DNA from: Neckera pumila
Lineage: Eukaryota; Streptophyta; Bryopsida; Hypnales; Neckeraceae
Reading direction: 5' to 3'
Assembly: GCA_963969595.1 (NCBI GenBank)
Contig: OZ018416.1
Span: 13,904,065 to 13,968,064 of the forward strand
Length of the DNA: 64,000 nt
Made by a program: the position numbers and the translations under genes. Each line of letters begins with the position of its first letter. The stretch's first letter is position 1. A model generated the notes under the pieces. That model had not been told where the DNA came from, searched no databases, and saw only the letters and a list, made by a program, of their open reading frames with translations. This document shows positions 1 to 10,695 of the stretch, piece after piece.

Positions 1-192
1 GGATTGATACCCATTGTGAGTACATACCAGTTCCGCAACGCCTAAAACTTCGACAAATTTCCTTAAAGAGGTCCACTCCTTAAACGACGAGGCACGAATT
101 CCTGGCGCCTTCGATTCAAAACCCTGTATCAATGGCTCCGCCTCAGGACGCAAAATCCTAATCCCGCCAGCATCTGTTCCCATTCTTATTGC
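1..192 (-). CDS. Partial exon of an unidentified protein running off the left edge
   Basis: Reading the minus strand from about 192 down to 1 gives an open frame of about 63 codons with no stop, containing an ATG at 183-181 and residues such as GGIRILRPEAEPLIQGF. The DNA is near 50% GC, unlike the AT-rich intergenic DNA. A plausible splice acceptor (TCTTCTGTAG on the minus strand) lies just before codon GCA at about 192, so this may be an internal exon and not the start. A possible donor (CTG|GTATGT) lies near position 25. I do not recognise the protein. It would continue to the left of this window. Confidence 0.38.
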
Positions 193-339
193 CTACAGAA
201 GACTCCACGGAGACACATTGTCCTGCGAATTTCCACACGAAAAGTGAACTCATCACACTCTGAATACCCTAAAACCAGACAGAATGCGATATGCGATAGA
301 TAATGGGAACAAGGGCATGGCGCTACCAGGAGGTAGCGC

Positions 340-475
340 GAAATCCCAATTCAGGGTTAATAGCGTAAACCCTATACCCTGAAACCGCAAAATCCCAATT
401 CAGGGTTAATAGCATAAACCCTGAACCCTGAACCCTGAAACTGCGAAATCCCACTTCAGGGCTAGTAGCGTAAAC
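340..475. repeat. Short imperfect tandem repeat, about 2.7 units of 49-56 bp
   Basis: Units start near 341, 390 and 446 with AAATCCCA(A/C)TTCAGGG, followed by TTAATAGCGTAAAC-like sequence. The second unit carries extra CTGAACC steps. The CCCTGAA steps look superficially telomere-like but do not match the plant TTTAGGG repeat. Confidence 0.7.
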
Positions 476-746
476 ATAAATACAACAGGCAAAGCCTGTC
501 AAGTGAAACAGCGTTCGCCAGGACTGAGGTACAGGGCAATTCGAGGCCCAACGGAGGGCCAGCACAGAGACACAGAGAAAGCAGACAAACAAGCCTGCTA
601 CCCAAGCAATGAGAGCATTCCGAGTGAACGGATGAGCGGGAGAAGAACGCTACCGCGCGAGGCTCAAGACTCTGAAGCCAGAACCTAACTTGAGACTCAA
701 GTCCTCGTCCGTTTGGAGATCCTCGGGAAGACCTACCTGACTACCA

Positions 747-1001
747 TCAGAAAAAACGCTTCCCGAAGTCGGAGAAGAAACGTTGGAGACCGTCGAAGAA
801 GAGTTTCGAGCACCGTACTTGGCTGAGAATCTGCGAGCTCCGCAGTCGTAACTTAGATGACTGCGAGTCAGATCCAAAGAGCAAGTCGTTGCGAATGTCC
901 ACGATACGATCGAGAAGAAGCTCAGCCTGAGCTTCAGCTTCTCCCAAGATGATTTTTTTTTCTTCTCTGTAATACCCTACGTGAAGGTCAGATTCAGACA
1001 T
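747..1001 (-). CDS. Possible exon of an unidentified protein
   Basis: The minus strand has an ATG-initiated frame with a charged, helix-like N-terminus (EEKKIILGEAEAQAELLLDR). After about 61 codons the neighbouring frame continues as a Ser-rich stretch ending at a good donor-like CAG|GTAGGT near 740. A frame change near 825 (an intron, an indel or simply chance) would be needed to join them. The base composition is gene-like. It could be a 5' exon of the same minus-strand gene as the exon at 1-192. I recognise no family, and the call is weak. Confidence 0.22.
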   Translation of the reverse strand: MSESDLHVGYYREEKKIILGEAEAQAELLLDRIVDIRNDLLFGSDSQSSKLRLRSSQILSQVRCSKLFFDGLQRFFSDFGKRFF

Positions 1002-1392
1002 AAATTAAGCATTTTTTGGAATGTCTCAATGTTTGAAATGTCCAAAATGTTGCAGAAACTTTTCATCCATATTGCCTAAACTTTGAATATTTCTAAAACC
1101 TGTGTCACACTTTAAACCCCACATGACAAGTTTCCTAAAACATGAAAACCTAGAAGTTGCCAAGCACAACAAAATTTGAACACCGGAATGCTAAAGTGCC
1201 GAGTATTATGGAACTCAGGTGCCAAAACAGGCCTTCACATATGATAGTAGTAGGTTTGGGGGATTGAAATCTAATTTCTGCCTACTTTCAAGGAGCCCCC
1301 ACCATGTCACAAAACCATATTTCCTTTGTTCTACACTAAACATTGTACACAAATTATCCTAAAATACCTCTTCTACCTCGGCTTTACATTAG

Positions 1393-1501
1393 AAGGATTT
1401 GGGGCCAAGAAAGGGCCGTTTCAAGCCTGTTTCCAATCTGTCTCCATGCTGTGAACAGTGGTATAGGCTGTCTAAAAAGTATATTTTCAAAAAAAAAAAT
1501 G

Positions 1502-1566
<65 letters not shown>

Positions 1567-1740
1567 TTTTTGCAAATTTCATTTTAAAAAAAAAAAAAAA
1601 AAAAAAATTGGAAAATTTGATGTGGCCAAAGTTTGGCCATGTCACCCTGCTGTAGTGGCGTAGTTTCAACAGTCAGGGACTATTCAAAACTTGTGGAGAA
1701 CTCATGGGAACTCGCATGCCTTTAGAAGGCCCAAATTCTC
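1393..1740. repeat. Dispersed repeat F, copy 1, with microsatellite inside
   Basis: The segment from GGGCCGTTTCAAGCC through a GATGTGGCC...GGGAACTC tail matches 30118-30358 and part of 6590-6680. In this copy the middle is expanded by an (ATA)n microsatellite and an A-run. The best-preserved copy, at 30118, has inverted ends, so this is probably a non-autonomous DNA transposon. Confidence 0.5.
1501..1566. repeat. (ATA)n microsatellite
   Basis: About 21 uninterrupted ATA triplets, followed within 20 bp by a run of about 22 A. Both should be highly length-polymorphic. Long open frames across it coding for poly-Asn, poly-Ile or poly-Tyr are artefacts. Confidence 0.97.
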
Positions 1741-1831
1741 TCTAATGTGCTCATTGCATCCCTTTTTCCAACTCTAACAAATTATCCAATTCTCAACCTA
1801 CTCCTTATTCTTTCTCAAATTGAATCCTACA

Positions 1832-2512
1832 CTCTCAAAGTCCCAAAGGCCCATTGTCCCAAAGGAGGACAAGATGAATTTCAAGAGGCTTTTATAACCT
1901 CAAATTTTTGTCATGATTTTTTGAAAAAACACATTAGCTTTTGGAGGCATAATTTGTATCTATACATTATATTTTTGTCTACATGGAAAGCTTTGATTTG
2001 TTCCATTTGGATTAATAATGTGAACATAATAGAGCTTTTTGTTTTGTAGATAATCATTAGCATGTCTTGAAAAAAACATATTGGAGTCTTAGAGATATTA
2101 ACAATTTAGTTTTTCCTTCAATCTTATACCAACTTCTATTTTACAATTTTTTAAGAATAATAATTGAGTTTCTTTTAATTCCCCTTTTTTATTTTCAACT
2201 CAAATCTTCAATGTAAATTTTTTTAATTGAAAATCTTTAGAGCAAAATTTTAAATTAAAAAGAGTAAGAGTCAAATAATCTAGTCAAAGAATGTACACAT
2301 AAACCCGTTTTTCTTCACTTTAAATGCAAATATCTTGCAATCTATACCCAAAATTGTTTCTAAAATTTCTTCCATTCATTTCTAATCTAGTTGAATGCAA
2401 GATCTTGTAGTTAAATAAATAAATAAGTAGTGAATTCTTTTGCTCTTTGCAATAGAAATGGCAATTTTGAGTGGATTTTGATGACAAAAAGGTTTGAAAC
2501 TTCAAGGGTTAA
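1832..2512 (+). mobile_element. Degenerate piggyBac-type MITE (family A), forward
   Basis: The left end AAAGTCCCAAAGGCCCATTGTCCC-like has lost its TTAA. The right end is ACTTCAAGGGTTAA with TTAA at 2509-2512. The interior follows the family order: ACATTAGCTTTTGG, CTTTGATT.GTTCCATTTGGATT, a CTTCTATTT stretch, CTTGCAATCTATA and AGAAATGGCAATTTTGAGTGG near the right end. The many substitutions suggest an old copy. Confidence 0.65.
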
Positions 2513-2788
2513 ATTAGTTACTAAGAAGTCTTCTTTCTTGCAAAGGTATGTAGTCTAGATTTTGCTCAAACTAGATTTTTGAAGCCCAACATAGAGCCCT
2601 AAACAAGCACATACTCATCATTGACGTGTTCCATTTAATTCGACCTCAACTTGATCATCTTGATACATCTCAAACGCCACCCCTAAAGTTGTTTAAAGTG
2701 TAAAATAGTCATAGAATCATAAATGAAAAGTGAAAAAAAAAATTCTAGATTTTGTTCATATAGAAAAGGTGAAATTCATGGAACAAAT

Positions 2789-3722
2789 TTAACCCCTAAA
2801 AAATCGAGGCCCATTTTTTGCCAAAAAACACTCAAAACTGCCATTTCTATAGCAAAAAGTAAAAAAAATTTGAAAAATGTTTATTTTTCACATCTAATCA
2901 TAGGATCTTACACCTAATTAGTTTGAAAGCATGTGGAAATAATTTCAAAATTTTTGATTGCACAGATTGCAAGATATCTTCGTTTAAAGTGTAAAAAAAC
3001 AAGTTTTTCAGCACATTGCGGGACTAGATTTTTTGACTATGAACATTTTTAACTTAAAATTTTTGCACTACAAAGTTTTGAGCTTTAAATCTTTGTAGTG
3101 GAGAATTGAGTTGAGAGTCTAGGAAATAAAATAAAATAAAAAAGAACTTAATTATCATTCTTTAAAAAATTGTTAAGTAGAAGTAGTTACAAGATAGAAA
3201 GAAAATCTAAAATATTCATATATTTTAGATGGAATTAAAATTCACTAATTCCAATGGTGAGATTGTTCTATTAAGTAATATAAACCATGCCAAAAAAAAA
3301 AAACTGAAAAATTTGAAAAATTGCATTCAAAAATTCATCCTAGAATTTATTTTTTTCAAAAAGATGCTCTAACTGCTCAAAAAACAAGAATGTCCATAAC
3401 TTTCTCATAACAAATCCAAATGAAATGAATCAAAGCTTTCCAAATAGAAAAAAATATAATACATGAGAAAAAAGTATTAAAAAAAAAATTCAAATTTTTG
3501 TCTTTTTTTTTTTGTTGCCCGCCGTCCCCTATTTTGAGCTTATTTGGTCATAACTTTTTTTCCCAGGCATCGATTGTGAAAAAAATTATATTCCTGCAGA
3601 GCTTATCAATTTTTCTATCTTCAAAAAAAGTTTCAAAAAAATCACAACAAACTTTCAACCAGTAGGCACCTGCCCAAAATCTCAAATGTCCACCAAACCG
3701 ACAATGGTCCTTTAGGGGTTAA
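2789..3722 (-). mobile_element. piggyBac-type MITE (family A), 934 bp, reverse
   Basis: TTAA is present at both edges (2789-2792 and 3719-3722). The left edge begins TTAACCCCTAAA and is followed by the 3'-type subterminal block AAACTGCCATTTCTATAGC. The right edge ends ACAATGGTCCTTTAGGGGTTAA, preceded by TGCCCAAAATCTCAAATGTCC, the 5'-type block. By comparison with the autonomous element at 23816 it is in reverse orientation. No coding capacity is seen. Confidence 0.88.
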
Positions 3723-5331
3723 GAGGTTTCGTCTCAGATTTTTATTTAATTAATCTTTCATTGTTTAGGCAATATACCACTCTCTTGGAGTGCTGGTTTC
3801 TTGTGACATACTTTTCTGTGTTGTATATTTTTGAGCAATCTGTTCATACCCATTACCATTCAAATGATGCGGAATTTTCCTCCAACCGCATGTTCCAAAC
3901 ACGGTTTAATCAAGAATCTGGTGTACGGTTCTCATACCCTCGTACTTGTGGCCGCACAACTTCACCGATATCTCTATACCATTCAGGATTTTGCGGAATT
4001 TTTACGTGTCTTCATGATTTGTGTTTATAAAAGCAAACACAGAAAGTACCACTCATTTTGAAACTTTGTAATCAACCGATCTACAAGTCATACAAGTCCG
4101 ACCGTTGTGCAACATTCATATCAAGACTCCCAACAAAAATCTTCTTCAGATCTTACGGTTCGAGTCTTCAAACCCATTACGAACAAGAAAAGCCAGTTGA
4201 TACTCGAAAACGCTGCGGTCGACCATGGTAGCAGTGAGGTGCACCTAGGGTTTAAATGCAACCTAGTCCCTGAAGAACGACGATTCAAGGAAGAATCTCT
4301 CTTTTCAATTAGAAGTGCATCCTTTGACCTATTCTGACAACCTCTGATATACGCTTAGTACATTTTCAATACGTGACGTTATGATCCCATCAACAAATTC
4401 GAGAATGAGCTAACCTTTGAAGTTTGTCGGGTTGAACGCTCCACAAGAGTAAGAATTCTCAAACAGACGAACCTCCCAGTAATATTACATAAAACGCAAT
4501 GCGTAGTGGGTGCTTCGAATTCAGATCATACGAGAAGAGCACCGGAGATCTTCATGAAAATCAATCAACGTCATGCCAACACTGTTATGCCCTACAGACT
4601 GAAATTATACAAGGTCCGTTAACAACTCAGCGCTACTGAGCAATGCATCGCATCGCAAACGAGCAGAGCTCAAACATGAATATGCACCACTGACCTTCAG
4701 ACTCAAATTCAGAGGGTGACAATTTCTTAGCCAAAAAGGATTTATAGATGATAAAAATGTAACACAACTGGTCTTCTACAAATTCAGATGTGCACCGCGG
4801 AGGACAAATCGAATGTTTGCGACTTCCATCACAGAACCCTGCAAATTGCCATCGAGAACAACCAAGTCAATACTCTAAACGAGACAAGAAAATCCCGACC
4901 GAATTTGGTAACAGATGTACAAGACTCTAGTGCATAACCTTCCCCATCCCTGGACAATGCAGAAAATGAAGCCACACAAAAGAATTGTTGGCCGCATACT
5001 AGAGCACTGAGGTGCCGCTTAATCAGGCCATAATTCGCATTATAATCCAATAATCAGCTTTAGGGTGAAAATATAGGCCCAAAATGATAAAAGATGAGCC
5101 CTACACAGCAAACCAATCGCTGACCCAATCCCCAAAGCAGTGAAACGCAACAAGATGTCAAGTTATCAGAATTACGAGCGGCATTATCATTTCTCTTAAT
5201 AACAGCACATATAAAACGTAACTCAACCGCATCTCAATCAGCTGCGACCTCTGTAATTCGAAGAGCACAAAGCTCCACACTTAAGACCTAACCCTAAAAT
5301 AGTTGGAAAACCAGGTATACCTGCAGGCGTT
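3723..5331. other. Unassigned, moderately GC-rich stretch downstream of RPL14
   Basis: From about 3760 the DNA is less AT-rich than the repeats and has several short open frames on both strands, none of which I recognise. It follows the 3' end of the minus-strand RPL14 gene and may include that gene's 3' untranslated region. No transposon ends were seen. Confidence 0.5.
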
Positions 5332-5733
5332 CTAAGCTTTCTCCCTCCTGAGCTTTCCGAGTTCTCTACGAACAATGGAACTCCTCTTGACACGGGCCAC
5401 CATAACCTTGAAGCGGTCGAAGTCGTTCAAACTGGCCCGCTTCGCCCGCACAGCAAGCTTGCGCCCCCAGGCGCTGTTCTCCCACTTGCTGTACACTTCA
5501 CCCTTCTCAATAGCCTCCTTGAGCACCTTCTTTTTCGGCATCCTGGGAATTTCAATCACAATATCGGTAAGAGACAAACGCTTGAAGTTAATCTGCGTCC
5601 GGACCATGTCAGGGGAATCGATGAGGGCCCTGTTTTGGTCAATCACGTCCACGATTACGACCAGCTTGCCATACTGAGGCCCGTAATTGATCAGGGCAAC
5701 GCGACCGATCTCGACAAACCTGCGGAACACCAT
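5332..5733 (-). CDS. RPL14: 60S ribosomal protein L14 (eL14)
   Basis: The 133-residue product belongs to the eukaryotic eL14 family, a component of the large cytosolic ribosomal subunit. Recognisable features are the N-terminal KOW-like beta barrel ([35 protein letters not shown]), then [16 protein letters not shown], and a basic helical tail with [21 protein letters not shown]. The length matches plant eL14 (about 134 residues), so the protein looks complete. The start is the ATG at 5733, in a GCC-ATGG context and followed directly by the conserved FVEIGR block. The coding region is uninterrupted, whereas many plant RPL14 genes have introns, so a retrocopy is possible. A typical ribosomal-protein promoter immediately upstream argues for a working gene. 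Confidence 0.95.
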   Translation of the reverse strand: MVFRRFVEIGRVALINYGPQYGKLVVIVDVIDQNRALIDSPDMVRTQINFKRLSLTDIVIEIPRMPKKKVLKEAIEKGEVYSKWENSAWGRKLAVRAKRASLNDFDRFKVMVARVKRSSIVRRELGKLRREKA

Positions 5734-5870
5734 GGCTAAAAGACGCTGCTAAGGCTTGTCGGAGGAAAAGAACGACGACGGCGCTTCGCAGCAAAAGAGC
5801 TTACGAAACACAAGCTCCTCGAATTCAAGCCTGGGCCTGTCGCCAAACCCTAACCCTAAAATCACATCCC
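5734..5870 (-). promoter_or_regulatory. RPL14 promoter/leader with telo-box and site II motif
   Basis: AAACCCTAACCCTAAA (5845-5860) is a double telo-box, and TGGGCC (about 5832-5837) is a site II element. Both lie about 100-125 bp upstream of the RPL14 ATG. In plants these two motifs co-occur in promoters of translation-machinery genes. A CACGTG G-box lies further out at 5941-5946. Confidence 0.7.
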
Positions 5871-6979
5871 AGGTCCCAAGTTCAGGTCACAAACCAGCAG
5901 TTCAGTGCCAGCCGAGATGCTGACGTGGAATAAACACTTCCACGTGGCATATCTCTTATACCCCTTCTTGGATGATCAGGTAACTTACATCCAAACCTCC
6001 ATAATTGCACACTCCCTTGATGCGTAATTCTTTACTAGGATCAAAGTCTTAATAACAAAGGTTGTGAATTCAAAACTTCTAATGCATTTTGCAAATGTCG
6101 TACTTTCTATCAAAAAAGATTGCAATTCAAATTTGATAATATTGAGATATTGAAGTTTAAGAAGAATACGTTTTACAATTTCCTTTAGAACTTCATAAAT
6201 TTAGCTATTTTACACCAATTCTTCAACCTTTCGTCTTATTATAGAGATTAGATTAGTGCAATTAGAGAGGTCTGAATAAACCCAACCTTATACAACCACT
6301 AAATAGGAGCCAAGATTTAGGGCCAAGCTACACATCTGAATAAGCAATTGAGCCTTGTTTCTATTATTCAATTGCCTAATTTTTTTTTGCAAGATTTTAT
6401 TGGAAGTGAAAAGAGTGTTTTGGATTCTCTCATATGCATTTTTTGGATATTATATGAATAATTTATGAATTTTCAAAGTGTTAAAAATAGGTGTATTGAA
6501 AAGGTGTACCTTAACCTTGGAAAGACGTGGAGGCCGAAAACGTGGCCAATAGATGATAGAAAATCCTTCTATTTAAAACAAAGTGCACATGTCATTAGAT
6601 GTTTTGGGAGGGCATTGAAGGGCCGTTTTAGGCCCGTTCCCCATGTTGTGAGCCAGCTAGATAGATAGATAGAAACTCCAATCTTTGAAGAAGGCCGGCG
6701 TGAATAAAGTGTCTGTTCGTTATGACAATGAGCCAATGTCCACCGGATGAAGGGCAATTGATGCAAAACTACTTTCCCCTTTCAAGAATGGATTCTTTAG
6801 TATCAGTAACCACATAAAGTAACCAAGATTAAAGATGTTTGATAAATATGGATTATAAATGCAAAGTGTATGAGTAGAGGGTCTTCAAGTCATGAGTACA
6901 GAGGTTGATTTTAGAGAAACTAACTATCATGACTATATTTTCCTCTTTTTTGTTTATGTACTATTGTGTTTTGTATATA
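5871..6979. other. Intergenic stretch, mostly featureless
   Basis: AT-rich DNA without a recognisable gene. 6590-6680 (GGGCCGTTTTAGGCC and flanks) is a fragment of dispersed repeat F seen at 1393 and 30118, followed by a short (GATA)n run near 6660. Confidence 0.6.
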
Positions 6980-7482
6980 TCTTACTCTTTTGGAAGTGGT
7001 TGGTTGTTTTCTATTTTTCTTTTATGTAATATAAATGACCTAGCATATTGTATGGCAATGGTGTTGATTGTTTTAAAATTGTGTTTTAAAGCAGTTTCGG
7101 GTAATTTGAGTTTGGTTTTAAGGAGTTTCATTAATGGGGCATGTGTTGTCCCTTTGGCTCCTGCTGTAATGACAATTAGTGGGTTTATTTTCCATCCTTG
7201 GGCAATGATATTGTTTATTAGTGGTTGTTATTTATGGATTTTGTTATCTATTGTTATTTATGAGAATCTATCATTAGAGTATGTGAATTCAATGAATTGT
7301 ATTGTGAGATTATTGTCTGGGCTAGTTGGTGGGTTGCTTTGGTAGGGGAGTCCATTAACACAGAGGATATCTGGTTTAAATCTAGCGTTACAGTGACATC
7401 TTTGTCTTATGCAAGAGCAAGACAGAAGCCACAAGGGGACTGTATTTTCTTGTAGGTTATTGTTGAATGTTCCTGCATTCAT
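6980..7482 (-). pseudogene. Remnant of a LINE-like C-terminal nuclease domain
   Basis: The minus strand reads CHCNARFKPDILCVNGLPYQ, then QFIEFTYSNDRF, then after two in-frame TAA stops QPLINNIIAQGWKINPLIVI, TAGAKGTTH and NTIAIQYARS, ending in a stop near 6980. The order PD, then an Asp/Glu-Phe-Thr strand, then a Lys/Tyr-Gln-Pro helix resembles the restriction-like endonuclease domain that follows the reverse transcriptase in R2/NeSL/Dualen-type retroelements. That assignment is from motif resemblance only. The upstream reverse transcriptase is missing, consistent with 5' truncation. It is non-functional because of the stops. Confidence 0.5.
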
Positions 7483-8010
7483 GAGAGTGTAGTTTCTAGT
7501 TTTTTCAGTGGATAGTATTAGCTTTCTCAGTTCCCATACTGCTTTGTTATGTCTTTTGGTTTTGAGGGCATGAATATGGTGTTGATTGAATTTGAGCCAG
7601 CCACTAATAGCCTAAATTTTAAATTTTAAAACTAATGAAATGTTATTATCTGATGTGGCGGAGTTCCCATAGTCTAAGAGGAAACTCACAGCTTTGTTGA
7701 AGACCCCAGTCTCTTCTAATGTCATCTTTGAAATTTTATGCAAGAAAAGGAGGTCTTGTATAGTAGTTCAACCTTGAATTTGAATATTTCTGGAGTTTTT
7801 CAAGCAAATAATTCACATAGTATAAAAACAGATCATTTTTACAGTGATCGACCTGTCATTTCAAGGTTAATATTTGAAGGATGTTGCCTCAATGATATAC
7901 ACTCAATTAAAAAGGATTCAACTTTTGGACCAGTATGTGCATTTTTTGTTTCATCCATTGGATATTTAAGATCTTTTACTTCTTTTTAGGGTTGAGCTCA
8001 TGAATACCAA
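7483..8010. other. AT-rich stretch, nothing recognised
   Basis: No gene, inverted ends or tandem array seen. Part of it may belong to the retroelement remnant at 6980-7482. Confidence 0.5.
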
Positions 8011-8488
8011 TAAGGTAGAACAACCCATTGTGGTCAAATGACTCCATGGTGGACACCTAAGGAATGACCGCATTACGGGGGGTAATAGTATGTAAGATTT
8101 GGGCCACAATCAATGTCTTAAATGACAATAATGGAGTGATTAGTGCCCTCATTATGAACTCCCAACTTTCCAATGTGAATTCTTCATAAGAATTGACCTT
8201 TCAGGCCTTCTATGTTAGAAAATATGATGTTTGCTTTAAGGGAGTAAGATGAATACTACTATGGATTCAAATTTTGGTGGTTCTAGGGTAATCTACAAAC
8301 TCTTTTGGGCCATGATGTGCTGACACTTCAAAAATTCATAGCAAATTCATACTTTGTTGACAAAAAATTAATTTCAACTGCTCTTGCTATTTCTTACACT
8401 TGTCTTTGTGTGGAAAAAAAATGAAAAATTCTAGCAATAGCATGAGGCCGAACTCCCAATTATTACCACAATAGTTTGTTTTACCTTA
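8011..8488. mobile_element. MITE family D, copy 1 (478 bp)
   Basis: Begins TAAGGTAGAACAACCCATTG and ends with the inverted equivalent ...CACAATAGTTTGTTTTACCTTA. The interior (TTTGGGCCACAATCAATG, GGCCATGATGTGCTGA) aligns along its whole length with 12074, 30525 and 56751. The superfamily is uncertain: the termini are themselves TAAGGTA/TACCTTA, and I cannot fix a target-site duplication. Confidence 0.8.
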
Positions 8489-8559
8489 GAGGTTGTATAT
8501 ATTGGTTATAATTATCTAGGGATTGATTTTAGAAAAGATTCACATTGGGTGCAATTACA

Positions 8560-10639
8560 CTAACTCCTAAAGTCCCATTGTCCCCTTGGGAAACAAAATG
8601 GATTTTGGGCAGTCTCAATATTCCTCAAGAGTATTTATTTTTAAATAATAAAATATATTAGCTATATTAGAGATATAATTTTTGTTTCAATGAATGCTCA
8701 AAAGCAAAAATTATAGAAAAAATAAACTTTTTTTAGGTACAACGAGCAAATCCCTCCCCCCTCCCCCTGCAAAAAACATTAAACTTAAAATATTTGTTTC
8801 TCATAGATTGTAATTTTATATACACTAATGTGCCCTGTGCCATTGTCACAGCCAAAATCATAGTAAAAATAATTTTCTAATTTTCTAATTCATAATAAAA
8901 AATTTGAAATTCAATATCTTTCACACCGTCATTCCAAATGCGATGAAACAATTCCCATCCACCCCTCCTCGCCAAGAGCTTTCTAATGGTACCAAGTATG
9001 CAATTAAAATCAAAGTAAAAGTAACTATCTAATTTTTTAATCCAATAAATACTTTAAAATTCAATAACTTCCGCACCGTGGTCCAAACGCCACAAAACCA
9101 AGCTCGTGCACCCCTCCTCGCTGAGCCCTTTCCAACAGTACCAAGCACGCTGCAGGAGGACACACAGTCCAGGAGATCTCAACGTAACAAAATAAACAAA
9201 ACAAATAATCAAACAGCCAAACTTAAGATATGGATGGAGAGCTTTAATTCATTCCATTTGGATTTGCTATGTGAAAGTTATAGGCAATCTTATTTTTCAA
9301 GCAATTAGAGCATCTTCTTGAAAAAGAACTTGTAAAACTCATTTTTGAACTCCATTTCACAATTAAAAATAAATAAATTCTTAAGGTTAAGATCTGTGAG
9401 AACAATTTCACTGTTGAGATTTGTGAGGTCTAATTCCATCTTAGAGCTATTAATGATTTAGATTTTCCTTCAAGCTTAAACTTACTTCTATTTATTAATT
9501 TTTAATGAGTGAAAATTCAGTGTTTTTATTTATTTTTTAAATTTCTAGATTATCAACTCAATTCTTCAATATAAAAAAAGTAGAAATTCAAAATTATTAG
9601 TGCAAAAATTTTAAGTTAAGATGACTTGAAGCTAAAAAATGAAATCAAGCAAGGTAAACAAATTTTTTCTTCTTCATTTTAAATGCAAATAATGTGAAAC
9701 ATTCTCACTGTTGAGAATGCAAATAATGGGGTCAAATTTTTTGAAATTTCTTCCACAAATTTATTTACTATTATTGTGCAAGATCCTCTGTTAGATATGA
9801 AAATAAAAACAAATTTTTAATATATTTTGCACTTTAACCCCTAAAGGACCAAACAATATTTTTTGGCAACATAGTGATTTTGGGCAACTCACTACGGACG
9901 GAGTTTTTTTTCCTTTTCTTTGAAAATTTCATGCAATATGTGCCCAAGGAGTAGCTTTAAGGTCCAACAATTTTCATAACTTTTGACTACATGGTTAAAA
10001 AGTTATTGCATGATATGTAATTATTGTGACTCGGTGGGCAACTCGGGCAGCTCAAAAAACTTCTTAAAAAATCACTTTTTTGAAAAATGAAAAATTGGAG
10101 GTGATTCTAGAAAAATATTTAGAAGTGGAAAAGCTTAAATCACTCCATTTTGTTTAATGAGAGCAAAATTATGAGGGATTCTAGTTTGCGGGTAGGTATG
10201 GAGTCTCTGGATTCCAAACCTACCCACATACTGGAATCCCTCATAATTCTCATCTCATTAAACAAAATGGAGTGATTCAGACTTTTCCACTTCTAAATAT
10301 TTTTCTAGAATCACCTCCAATTTTTCATTTTTCAAAAAAGTGATTTTTAAAGAAGTTTTTTGAGTTGTCCGAGCTGCCCACCGAGTCACAATGATTACAT
10401 ATCATGCAATAACTTTTTAACCATGTAGTCAAAAGTTATGAAATTGCTGGACCGTAAAGCTACTCCTCGGGTGCATGTTGTATGGAATTTTTAAAGAAAA
10501 GAAATAAAACTCCATTCGTAGTGAGCTGCCCAAAATCGCTATGTTGCCAAAAAACGGTGTTTGGTCCTTTAGGGGTTAAGGGAAATGGCAGTGTTGAGTG
10601 GTTTTGATAGAAATAAGGCCTTGGGACTTTAGGAGTTAA
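8560..10639 (+). mobile_element. piggyBac-type MITE (family A) interrupted by a fold-back element
   Basis: The left end CTAACTCCTAAAGTCCCATT (TTAA decayed to CTAA, 8560-8563) is followed by GTCCCCTTGGGAAAC. The right end GGGACTTTAGGAGTTAA has TTAA at 10636-10639. The interior shows the family-A order (CATTCCATTTGGATTTGCTA, CTTGAAAAAGAACTTGTA). The fold-back element at 9834-10579 sits inside, just before the 3' block GAAATGGCAGTGTTGAGTGG. Without it the element would be about 1.34 kb. Confidence 0.75.
9834..10579. mobile_element. 746-bp TTAA fold-back element (family B)
   Basis: Flanked by TTAA (9834-9837, 10576-10579). The whole element is two inverted arms of about 370 bp meeting near 10207 (TATGGAGTCTCTGGATTCCA) with essentially no loop. 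The arms share long identical blocks, for example the TTTTGACTACATGGTTAAAA region and the CTAGAAAAATATTTAGAAGT region. The ends CCCCTAAAGGACCAAACA match the piggyBac-type terminus. Half-copies of the arm occur near 59500-59752 and 63184-63540, so it is probably a head-to-head rearrangement of the end of a longer TTAA family (C). A transcript across it would form a long double-stranded RNA. Confidence 0.92.
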
Positions 10640-10695
10640 GGTGTATCATTGCATAGTTGTGTCTCTTTCTAAAAACTACCTCTACGGATTTTTGT

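Noticed and set aside
350..445. Telomere-like CCCTGAA repeats
   Set aside because: They do not match the plant CCCTAAA telomere unit and are part of a 49-56-bp local repeat.
1384..1669. Open frames of up to 106 codons coding for poly-Ile, poly-Asn or poly-Tyr
   Set aside because: They are translations of the (ATA)n microsatellite and the adjoining A-run, not genes.
6905..7345. Plus-strand 146-codon hydrophobic open frame resembling a membrane protein
   Set aside because: The minus strand carries conserved retroelement nuclease motifs here; the hydrophobic frame is its antisense shadow.
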